Source: an uncultured Christensenella sp. (GTDB lineage: Bacteria; Bacillota; Clostridia; Christensenellales; Borkfalkiaceae). From it: 11,679 nt of DNA. Positions 1 to 5,398 of this stretch are shown piece after piece. The position numbers were made by a program, and so were the translations under genes. Where the stretch lies: contig CAJTRW010000003.1 in the NCBI GenBank assembly GCA_910578765.1, positions 43,771 through 55,449 of the forward strand, written 5' to 3'. Position 1 is the first letter of the stretch; every line of letters starts with the position of its first letter. Under the pieces are notes generated by a model. It was not told the origin of the DNA. It was given only the letters and a program-made list of their open reading frames with translations, and ran no database searches.

Positions 1-136
1 CGCTTTCGGAAAAACTGAAAACGGAAAGTTCTACAAAGCTTTTGTCGTCTACCAGCGAATTTATATCTTTACGAATATCTTTACCGGCATCTAAAATTTG
101 CTTTTTACGTGATTGCAATAAGCGTATTCTATCCAT
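1..136 (-). CDS. Probable carboxyltransferase subunit of a biotin-dependent (de)carboxylase, N-terminus only
   Basis: Only the first 45 codons lie in the window; the gene runs off the left edge. The start ATG (134-136) has a good AGGAGT ribosome binding site 4 bases upstream (141-146). The peptide is a basic helix-forming stretch followed by LVDDKSFVELSVFSF (residues 28-42). This resembles the 'L.D.GSFVELD.F' segment near the N-terminus of the acetyl/propionyl/methylmalonyl-CoA carboxyltransferase family, which moves carboxyl groups between biotin and an acyl-CoA. That assignment rests on one short motif, so the substrate and exact subunit cannot be named. It has its own promoter and is separated from the gene to its right by a terminator, so it starts a new transcription unit. 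Confidence 0.45.
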   Translation of the reverse strand, partial: MDRIRLLQSRKKQILDAGKDIRKDINSLVDDKSFVELSVFSFSES

Positions 137-170
137 AATTACTCCTGAATGCCAATTTCCTACATATATC

Positions 171-198
171 ATTTTAACATATATTTTATTAAAAGCAA
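171..198 (-). promoter_or_regulatory. Promoter of the partial carboxyltransferase gene
   Basis: On the minus strand there is a -10 box TAAAAT (176-171) with the extended element TG one base upstream (179-178), and a weaker -35 box TTGCTT (198-193) at 16 bp. It lies about 35 bases upstream of the start codon at 136, in an AT-rich gap with no gene. The -10 matches the sigma-A consensus at 5 of 6 positions and the -35 at 3 of 6; the extended TG would compensate. Inferred from sequence only. Confidence 0.5.
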
Positions 199-244
199 AC
201 GATATAAGTAATAATTTATCAAAAAATTTTAATATGTTTCAACG

Positions 245-269
245 AAAAAAAGACGACCGTCAGGTCGTC
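245..269 (-). terminator. Factor-independent terminator of the proC-rnhA-VTT operon
   Basis: A perfect 7-bp GC-rich stem (252-258 with 263-269) closes a 4-base loop. Read on the minus strand it is followed directly by seven T residues (251-245). It sits 17 bases past the stop codon of the membrane-protein gene ending at 287. On the plus strand the T run is interrupted, so the main direction is minus. Confidence 0.85.
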
Positions 270-286
270 ATCTTTTAAATTTAAGT

Positions 287-1165
287 TTATTTTTTATCTT
301 GCTTTGCCCATATAAAACTTGTGAAAATTATTGCCCAAATTAAAATGCCCCACCAAGTATTGAACGGTATCAATCCGACCGAATACGCGGTCGTGAAAAC
401 GGAAATAGCCCTGGTTATCGTTATCATAATTAAAAAATACGGCCAAGTCATGGACGATAATCCTGCAATAAAGCACAGCACGTCGTCGGGGAACATCGGC
501 AATAAAAACATTAATGAAAGGATAAGATAGTCCTTACCTTTTAATTTGGCAAGCCATTTTTTTAAAGTATCCTCGCCCACAATCCACTTTACAGCTTTAT
601 AGCCCACCCATCTTCCTATCGCAAAAGCCACAACGGAACCCAAAATTATGCCTATAAAGCTGTAAATGGCACATTTAAGCGGACCGAACAGGGCGACGCC
701 CGCCGCAACTGCAACTGAACCCGGTATCGGAAGTATAACCACCTGTAAAAAGCAGAACAGAATAAACAGAAATACCGCCATATTGCCGAATTTTGCAATA
801 TAATCGCGCAATGCTTGAATGCTGTTTATTTTGGTAATAAGTCCCGTAGCGCATATTACAAAAAACACTATGGCGCATATATCTATAAACAACAGCGCAC
901 ATGTTATCAGCCTGTAAAACGCCTGCTTATTAAAAACGTACAAAACTATGTACGCCAATACCAATAGACCTATTACGCTTGATGAAACCGAAATTAGCAG
1001 TAATAAGTTTTTTTCTATGAAAGGCAAGCTTCTGTAGCTAAAACCGTAAGCAAAAAAAACAAAAGCAACCGCACCCGCAAGTACAGTTGCAAGAATGTTA
1101 ACGGTGTGTTTTAACGCAGGTGAAACGCCTTTCATGTCAACTTTTTTAGACTCCAATACAATCAC
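287..1165 (-). CDS. TVP38/TMEM64 (VTT-domain) family integral membrane protein
   Basis: A 292-residue polytopic membrane protein with hydrophobic segments at roughly 23-42, 54-77, 86-110, 128-148, 150-187, 212-237, 241-262 and 270-287. The VTT (SNARE-associated/DedA-like) core is in the C-terminal half: LPIPGS (145-150), a glycine-rich GxxxG stretch ending in FAIGRWVG (181-188), and FLLPMFPDDVLCFIAGLSS (220-238), which corresponds to the family's 're-entrant' R/L-x-x-P-x-x-P-x-D-x-x-x-x-x-x-AG signature. DedA/TVP38 relatives act in envelope homeostasis and lipid scrambling or transport; the role here is unknown. The first three helices (1-115) precede the usual core, so it is longer than the ~200-residue minimal form. 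The start is uncertain: GTG at 1165 (after AAGGA) or TTG at 1156, which has an AGGGTGAT site upstream; ATG at 1135 has no good site. It follows rnhA by 46 bases and ends at a terminator. Confidence 0.85.
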   Translation of the reverse strand: MIVLESKKVDMKGVSPALKHTVNILATVLAGAVAFVFFAYGFSYRSLPFIEKNLLLLISVSSSVIGLLVLAYIVLYVFNKQAFYRLITCALLFIDICAIVFFVICATGLITKINSIQALRDYIAKFGNMAVFLFILFCFLQVVILPIPGSVAVAAGVALFGPLKCAIYSFIGIILGSVVAFAIGRWVGYKAVKWIVGEDTLKKWLAKLKGKDYLILSLMFLLPMFPDDVLCFIAGLSSMTWPYFLIMITITRAISVFTTAYSVGLIPFNTWWGILIWAIIFTSFIWAKQDKK

Positions 1166-1211
1166 CCTGTCCTTACATATATATTATATATAAAAAACAG
1201 TTTTTTTATAA

Positions 1212-1652
1212 TTACTCTTTTAAATTTTTTATCGCCGTCGTTGCCAGCTTATCACAAATATTATTATATTCGTTATCTGAATGACCCTTCACTTTTATAA
1301 ACGTCAAACCGTGCACGTTTGAAAGCGAATAAAGCTCCTGCCATAAATCCGCATTGAGAAGCGGTTTTTTATCAAGCTTTTGCCAACCTGCTTTCGCCCA
1401 ATCGTTTATCCAACCCATATTGAAAGCATTTACGGTATAAGCCGAATCACTGTAAATTTCTACTTCGCAAGGCTCTTTAAGGCATTTAAGTCCGTTAATA
1501 ACAGCTGTAATTTCCATTCTGTTATTAGTCGTATTCTTTTCCGCACCGGAAATTCTTTTTTCATAACCGTTGTATATTAAAACCGCACCCCAACCGCCTG
1601 CCCCGGGATTACCCGAGCAAGCCCCGTCGGTATATAAAGTTATCTTCTTCAT
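1212..1652 (-). CDS. rnhA: Ribonuclease HI
   Basis: A 146-residue type 1 RNase H, which cuts the RNA strand of RNA-DNA hybrids (primer and R-loop removal, cytoplasmic). All catalytic residues are visible: D9 in TDGACSGNPG, E47 in NNRMEI, D69 in YSDSAY, the flexible-loop H124 in KVKGHSDN, and D134. The basic 'handle' region is present (WINDWAKAGWQ, 81-91). Length matches the family. I chose ATG at 1652 over the upstream GTG at 1685 because homology begins at MKKITLYTDG and because this ATG overlaps the proC stop codon by four bases (ATGA). That points to translational coupling with proC. No unusual residues seen. Confidence 0.95.
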   Translation of the reverse strand: MKKITLYTDGACSGNPGAGGWGAVLIYNGYEKRISGAEKNTTNNRMEITAVINGLKCLKEPCEVEIYSDSAYTVNAFNMGWINDWAKAGWQKLDKKPLLNADLWQELYSLSNVHGLTFIKVKGHSDNEYNNICDKLATTAIKNLKE

Positions 1653-2461
1653 TTTACGGTTATTTCTTCCGTGCGCTTCACGCACGCCCCAACAGCGTCG
1701 TCCAAAATTCCGCGAAAATTTCTCTCCTCCAGAATTTTAACCGCATCTATCGAAGCTTCACCCTTACCGCAAGATTGCATAAGCAATTCCGCAACAGAAT
1801 ATTCGTCGGATTGCGCCATCTCGGCGGCGCCCAATAATGTTTGTACGGCAAGAATTTTCGCTTCGTTTTTGGTTAAGCCGCGCTTCACCCCGGCATCGAT
1901 AAGTCCGTCCAAAAACATGAATGCATACGCGGGTCCGCAACCGCTGATACCCGTGACGGCGTCAAGTTTACTTTCGTCTATACTGAGAACAGCCCCCAAA
2001 CAATTGAAAACGTTACTGATAAACTCGGTATCGGCGGGCGAGTTGTTAAAGTCCGACATATCCACGCCGATTGCCCCGCTACCTATTACGCAAGGCAAGT
2101 TGGGAATGCACCTTGCAACTTTGACGGCGCCGGAACCGAAATGTTTTTTTATGGCGTTTTTAGTGTAACCTCCGACCACAGAAATAATTTTTTCGTGGAA
2201 ACAACCTTTCAGATTTGCGGCAGCCTCCGCAAAATCCTTCTGCTTAACAGCCAAAAGTAAAAACTCGCAGTTTTCGGCAACATATCTGTTATTGTCGGTC
2301 GTCTGTACACCCAGACGGTTTACTTTGTGTAAATTTTCTTCATTACAGTCGCTGACAATAATTTTCTTTTCGTGCAAAAAATCGGAAAGCACTACTCCTT
2401 TCAATATTGCCCTTGCAATAACCCCACAGCCGATTACGCCCAGTTTAAAACGTTTTTTCAT
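1649..2461 (-). CDS. proC: Pyrroline-5-carboxylate reductase, with a divergent substrate loop
   Basis: A 270-residue enzyme for the last step of proline synthesis: NAD(P)H-dependent reduction of 1-pyrroline-5-carboxylate to proline in the cytosol. Residues 1-160 form the Rossmann domain, with the dinucleotide motif GVIGCGVIA (8-16) and VARCIPNLPCVIGSG (115-129), matching the usual V.R.MPN.P...G. The C-terminal dimerisation domain starts with SGCGPAYAF (173-181) and GVKRGL (191-196), as in known ProC. Oddity: the loop that normally reads SPGGTT (or close variants), which binds the substrate carboxylate in characterised enzymes, reads CGKGEAS (231-237), although the following helix IDAVKILEE aligns well. 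ATG at 2461 has GGAG 8 bases upstream. It is the first gene of a minus-strand operon with rnhA (4-base overlap). Confidence 0.9.
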   Translation of the reverse strand: MKKRFKLGVIGCGVIARAILKGVVLSDFLHEKKIIVSDCNEENLHKVNRLGVQTTDNNRYVAENCEFLLLAVKQKDFAEAAANLKGCFHEKIISVVGGYTKNAIKKHFGSGAVKVARCIPNLPCVIGSGAIGVDMSDFNNSPADTEFISNVFNCLGAVLSIDESKLDAVTGISGCGPAYAFMFLDGLIDAGVKRGLTKNEAKILAVQTLLGAAEMAQSDEYSVAELLMQSCGKGEASIDAVKILEERNFRGILDDAVGACVKRTEEITVK

Positions 2462-2481
2462 GAATATATCTCCGAAAACAG

Positions 2482-2510
2482 TTGACTAAACAAAAACGAT
2501 ATTATATAAT
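2482..2510 (+). promoter_or_regulatory. Strong promoter of tRNA-Trp; its -10 palindrome may also serve proC
   Basis: Plus strand: -35 box TTGACT (2482-2487), 17-bp spacer, consensus -10 TATAAT (2505-2510), predicting a start near 2517, 13 bases before the tRNA. The 10 bases at 2501-2510 are a perfect palindrome (ATTATATAAT), so TATAAT also reads on the minus strand (2506-2501), pointing toward proC with a ~33-base leader. No matching -35 is visible for the minus direction, so the proC half is less certain. Confidence 0.85.
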
Positions 2511-2529
2511 TTAATAGTTTTAAAAGCTT

Positions 2530-2604
2530 AGGGGAGTAGCTCAACGGTAGAGTCGCGGTCTCCAAAACCGTCGGTTGCATGTTCGAATCGTGTCTCCCCT
2601 GCCA
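2530..2604 (+). tRNA. tRNA-Trp (anticodon CCA)
   Basis: A complete cloverleaf. The 7-bp acceptor stem is AGGGGAG (2530-2536) with CTCCCCT (2594-2600). The D arm is within 2537-2554. The anticodon stem is GCGGT (2555-2559) with ACCGT (2567-2571) around the loop CTCCAAA, giving anticodon CCA at 2562-2564, which reads UGG. The T arm has the loop TTCGAAT (2582-2588). The discriminator base is G (2601), as expected for bacterial tRNA-Trp, and the CCA tail is encoded (2602-2604). It stands alone, with its own promoter and terminator, divergent from proC and convergent with purB. Confidence 0.95.
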
Positions 2605-2638
2605 AACTTGCTTTGTCATTTGACGAAGCAAGTTTTTT
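2605..2638 (+). terminator. Terminator of the tRNA-Trp unit, starting directly after CCA
   Basis: A 9-bp perfect stem, AACTTGCTT (2605-2613) with AAGCAAGTT (2626-2634), extends inward through TGTCA/TGACG (one G-T wobble) to a tiny loop. It is followed by a T run (2633-2638) on the plus strand. The stem's first base is the one right after the tRNA's CCA. On the minus strand no T tract follows, so it is not an efficient terminator for purB. Confidence 0.85.
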
Positions 2639-2689
2639 ATTATCTTAATAAGTAACTGAGATATTTTAACCGTAAAAATTTTTTATTTA

Positions 2690-4126
2690 TTAAATTTTCA
2701 CGTCGCCTTTTTGACCGAGAACGGCGGCATTTTCCTTTAAAATAGGATCGACTTCGTTTTTAATAAATTCCACGGTCTGGGCGGGCGCTCTGCCTATAAA
2801 TTTGGACGCATCGAGAATTTTATCAAGTTTTCCGTGTACCGCCGCAAAAGTTTTATCGGCTTTTATAAGCTCTATAAGATTATTTTCAAGCCCGTTTTCT
2901 TTAACGTTTTTCCCCGCTTCCATCGATAAAACCCTGATTTTCTCGTGAAGCTCCTGACGGTTTCCGCCCGCCTTAACGCATTCCATCATGATATTCTCGG
3001 TAGCCATAAAGGGAAGCTCCGCCGCGATATGCTTCGCAATAACCTTATCATAGACCACAAGGTTTTCCGAAACGTTCAAATAAATATTAAGAATACCGTC
3101 GAGCGCAAGAAAAGCCTGCGCTATGACTATACGCCTGTTTGCGGAATCGTCCAAAGTTCTTTCAAACCACTGCGTGCCCGCCGTTATCGCGCAATTTGCG
3201 GGTAAAGAAATAACGAAACGCGCAAGCGAACCTATTCTCTCACTCCTCATAGGATTGCGTTTGTACGCCATAGCCGACGAGCCTATCTGAGATTTTTCAA
3301 ACGGTTCCTCTATTTCTTTCATATTTTGAAGCAAACGTATATCGTTGGAAAATTTATACGCGCTTTGAGCTATCTGCGAAAGAACGCAAAGCATGTTGTA
3401 GTCGAACTTTCTGGGATACGTCTGCCCTGTAACCCCGTAAACTTTATCATATCCGAGTTTTTTAACAACAAGTTCTTCAAGCTTTTTAACTTTTTTCTCG
3501 TCGCCGTTAAACAGCTCCATAAAGCTTGCCTGCGTGCCTGTCGTGCCTTTTACACCCCTCAATTTAAAGCTTTCTTCAAGATTGACGAGATTATTGTAAT
3601 CCATAGTCAAATCCTGCAACCAAAGCGCGGCGCGCTTTCCGACTGTCGTCAACTGGGCAGGCTGTAAATGAGTGAATCCCAGCGTAGGAAGATCTTTGTA
3701 TCTGATTGCAAACGTTTTAAGCTTATCCATTACGTTTACAAGCTTTGCTTTAATTATTTGCAACGCGTCGAACGCAATAATCAATTCCGAATTGCAATCC
3801 ACATAACAGCTTGTCGCGCCGAGATGAATTATCGGCATGGCTTCCTTTGCCTGCGCGCCGAAGGCTTTGACGTGCGCCATAACGTCATGGCGGACCTCGC
3901 GTTCATACTGTTCCGCCAAATCGAAGTTTATATCTTCGGCATATTTTTTCATTTCTTCGATCTGGGATTGGGTAATATTCAGCCCCAGCTCTTTTTCCGA
4001 TTCCGCCAACGCAATCCAAAGCTTCCGCCATAAGCAGAATCTTTTTTTATCGGAAAAATTTTCCGACATCGCCTTACTTGCGTATCTTGTAATTAAAGGG
4101 TTTTGATAAACAGAATTATCCGACAT
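2690..4126 (-). CDS. purB: Adenylosuccinate lyase, long clostridial/eukaryote-like type
   Basis: A 478-residue member of the fumarase/aspartase superfamily. It acts twice in purine synthesis: it splits SAICAR to AICAR and adenylosuccinate to AMP, releasing fumarate each time. Visible landmarks are RHDVMAH (79-85), HLGATSCYVD (101-110), FTHLQPAQ (151-158) with the general-acid histidine, and the fumarate-lyase signature SQIGSSAMAYKRNP (279-292), whose serine pair includes the catalytic base. The ATSCYVD stretch and the length resemble vertebrate ADSL and clostridial PurB more than the ~430-residue Bacillus form. Start ATG at 4126 follows a GGAGAG site (4139-4134) that lies in the 15-base gap after the cyclophilin gene, so the two are co-transcribed. 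No clear terminator is seen downstream; transcription converges on the tRNA-Trp unit. Confidence 0.95.
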   Translation of the reverse strand: MSDNSVYQNPLITRYASKAMSENFSDKKRFCLWRKLWIALAESEKELGLNITQSQIEEMKKYAEDINFDLAEQYEREVRHDVMAHVKAFGAQAKEAMPIIHLGATSCYVDCNSELIIAFDALQIIKAKLVNVMDKLKTFAIRYKDLPTLGFTHLQPAQLTTVGKRAALWLQDLTMDYNNLVNLEESFKLRGVKGTTGTQASFMELFNGDEKKVKKLEELVVKKLGYDKVYGVTGQTYPRKFDYNMLCVLSQIAQSAYKFSNDIRLLQNMKEIEEPFEKSQIGSSAMAYKRNPMRSERIGSLARFVISLPANCAITAGTQWFERTLDDSANRRIVIAQAFLALDGILNIYLNVSENLVVYDKVIAKHIAAELPFMATENIMMECVKAGGNRQELHEKIRVLSMEAGKNVKENGLENNLIELIKADKTFAAVHGKLDKILDASKFIGRAPAQTVEFIKNEVDPILKENAAVLGQKGDVKI

Positions 4127-4141
4127 GTATTTTCTCTCCGA

Positions 4142-4663
4142 TTAACATTTTACAGGTTCGGGATAATTTTCCCCGAAAGTTTCTACCGTAACAGTGCGCA
4201 TAGCCTGCGGCGTCAGAGGCTTATCGTTCCAATCGACTTCGGACGCGGCTATTTTATCCACAGTTTCCATTCCCTCGATAACTCTGCCGAACGCGGCATA
4301 TTGACCGTCAAGATGAGCGGCGTTTTGGTGCATTATGAAAAACTGTGAACCGGCACTGTCCGGACTGGACGCGCGCGCCATTGACAGCACTCCGCGAATA
4401 TGTTTAATATTGTTAAGACGAAAGCCGTTTAAAACAAACTCGCCTTTAATACCGTATCCCGGTCCGCCCGTACCGTTGCCTGACGGGTCTCCGCCTTGAA
4501 TCATAAAACCGGAAATTACCCTGTGAAAGATAAGACCGTCATAGAATCCGCTTTTTGCAAGCGATATAAAGTTATTAACGGTATTGGGTGCCTTTTCGGG
4601 ATAAAGTTCGGCTTTGATAATGCCGCCGTTCTCCATTTCTATTGTTACAACAGGGTTTTGCAT
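4142..4663 (-). CDS. ppiB: Cyclophilin-type peptidyl-prolyl cis-trans isomerase
   Basis: A 173-residue single-domain cyclophilin that speeds up cis-trans isomerisation of proline peptide bonds during protein folding. The signature FHRVISGFMIQGGDP (46-60) carries the catalytic arginine (R48) and the hydrophobic/glutamine wall (F53, Q56). SMARASSPDSAGSQFFI (94-110) and HLDGQYAAFGRV (117-128) complete the active-site groove; the position of the cyclosporin-contacting tryptophan is histidine, as in many bacterial forms. There is no signal peptide, so it is cytosolic. I chose ATG at 4663 because it has a perfect AAGGAG site 6 bases upstream and homology starts there, rather than an in-frame extension to 4696 that would run into the upstream gene. 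The ribosome site overlaps the stop codon of the dCMP deaminase remnant. Confidence 0.93.
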   Translation of the reverse strand: MQNPVVTIEMENGGIIKAELYPEKAPNTVNNFISLAKSGFYDGLIFHRVISGFMIQGGDPSGNGTGGPGYGIKGEFVLNGFRLNNIKHIRGVLSMARASSPDSAGSQFFIMHQNAAHLDGQYAAFGRVIEGMETVDKIAASEVDWNDKPLTPQAMRTVTVETFGENYPEPVKC

Positions 4664-4673
4664 AGTATTCTCC

Positions 4674-5039
4674 TTATAATTCGCTGTATTTATCAAGCTT
4701 TACGCCGGCTTCGTTGAAAAGCTTTAACGAAAATTCGTCGGGATATCCCTCTTTGTAAACAACGCGCGATATTCCCGAATTTATTATAATTTTAGCACAG
4801 ATAACACAGGGCTGGTGAGTGCAATATAAAGTACAGCCCTCAACGCTGCACCCCACCCTTGCCGCCTGAATAATCGCATTCTGCTCGGCATGGACGGCAT
4901 AACAAAATTCGTGTCTGGTACCGCTTTCTATATTCATTTTCTTTCTTAAACACTCTTTTTTGTCAACGCAGCTTTCAATGCCCTGAGGGGCGCCGTTATA
5001 ACCGGTTGCGATAACGCGTTTGTTTTTAACGATAATAGT
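4674..5039 (-). pseudogene. 5'-truncated dCMP deaminase (N-terminal ~30 residues missing)
   Basis: The open frame from 5039 to 4674 encodes 121 residues that match a deoxycytidylate deaminase (dCMP to dUMP, feeding thymidylate synthesis) from its first strand onward: IIVKNKRVIATGYNGAPQG, then the zinc motif HAEQNAII and the second zinc ligands PCVIC. The segment usually found before this (start Met, first helix, and the R-x-x-C-x-R-x-x-V-GA stretch) is absent: a TAA at 5042-5040 closes the frame just where homology stops, and neither other minus frame upstream looks like the missing part. No ATG, GTG or TTG occurs in frame before ATG 4937, which would give an 87-residue product lacking the GYNG region; its ribosome site is only a poor AAGAAAG. 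Full-length relatives have about 145-190 residues. It is probably a decayed gene, but a working short protein cannot be excluded. It is followed by ppiB and purB. Confidence 0.75.
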
Positions 5040-5048
5040 TTATAAAAT
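5020..5048 (+). promoter_or_regulatory. Predicted groESL promoter, interleaved with the opposite promoter
   Basis: Plus strand: -35 TTGTTT (5020-5025), 17-bp spacer, -10 TAAAAT (5043-5048), giving a leader of ~35 bases before groES. The -35 is weak (3 of 6). It overlaps the minus-strand promoter at 5032-5059. I searched the 130 bases before groES for a CIRCE repeat (TTAGCACTC-N9-GAGTGCTAA) and for CtsR-type GGTCAAA heptads and found neither. Confidence 0.4.
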
Positions 5049-5059
5049 ATCTGTAACAA
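5032..5059 (-). promoter_or_regulatory. Predicted promoter reading into the dCMP deaminase remnant, ppiB and purB
   Basis: Minus strand: -35 TTGTTA (5059-5054), 16-bp spacer, -10 TATTAT (5037-5032). The -10 matches consensus at 5 of 6 positions and the -35 at 4 of 6. The predicted start falls near 5025, inside what remains of the deaminase frame, so the remnant's first codons would lie at or upstream of the transcript's 5' end. It would supply ppiB and purB, which have no other visible promoter. Prediction only. Confidence 0.4.
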
Positions 5060-5088
5060 AAAAGAATTTGTTCGGAGGAGAAATAAAA

Positions 5089-5373
5089 ATGACAATTAAA
5101 CCGTTATTCGATAAAGTTGTTGTTGAAGGGCTTAAAGCCGAAGAAAAAACCAAAAGCGGTCTGTATCTTACTTCCGCTTCTCAGGAAAAACCGTCCACTT
5201 GCGTGGTAGTAGCAGTCGGTCCCGGCGGCGTTGTCGACGGAAAAGAAGTGAAAATGCAGGTTAAAGTCGGGGACAAGGTATTGCTTTCCAAATACAGCGG
5301 TACCGAAGTTAAAATAGATGAAAAAGAATATACGATAATCCGCCAAAGCGATATTTTGGCTATTGTCGAATAA
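5089..5373 (+). CDS. groES: Co-chaperonin GroES
   Basis: A 94-residue protein, the usual GroES length, which forms the seven-membered lid of the GroEL folding chamber in the cytosol. It starts TIKPLFDKVVVE, has the mobile loop around EEKTKSGLYLTSASQEKP (17-34), the PGG turn (VAVGPGGVV), GDKVLLSKYSGTEVK, and ends IIRQSDILAIVE. In the mobile loop the hydrophobic tripeptide that docks on GroEL, usually IVL or IML, reads LYL here. ATG at 5089 has a strong GGAGGAG site 8 bases upstream; the longer open frame from 5020 crosses the promoter region and is not used. groEL follows after 25 bases, so the two form one operon. Confidence 0.97.
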   Translation: MTIKPLFDKVVVEGLKAEEKTKSGLYLTSASQEKPSTCVVVAVGPGGVVDGKEVKMQVKVGDKVLLSKYSGTEVKIDEKEYTIIRQSDILAIVE

Positions 5374-5398
5374 AAATAGTAAATAAGGAGATTTATTT

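Noticed and set aside
42..278. 78-codon plus-strand open frame
   Set aside because: It runs antisense over the carboxyltransferase start, its promoter and the terminator at 245-269, has no ribosome site and no recognisable domain.
1175..1211. A6-CTG-T6 hairpin and TATAAT between rnhA and the VTT gene
   Set aside because: The stem is all A-T and too weak for a terminator, and no fitting -35 is seen; the AT-rich gap explains the TATAAT by chance.
1652..1685. Longer rnhA from GTG 1685
   Set aside because: The extra 11 residues are not part of the RNase H fold, overlap proC by 37 bases, and the ATG at 1652 has the classic ATGA overlap.
4663..4696. Longer cyclophilin from 4696
   Set aside because: The extension would cross the upstream stop codon region and ignore the perfect AAGGAG site serving ATG 4663.
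4945..4955. AACACTC as a possible CIRCE half-site
   Set aside because: Only a partial match to TTAGCACTC and no GAGTGCTAA arm nine bases later; it lies inside the deaminase coding remnant.
5030..5090. Insertion sequence or attachment site at the deaminase break
   Set aside because: No inverted repeats, target duplication or transposase remnant is visible; the junction looks like a plain deletion or rearrangement.
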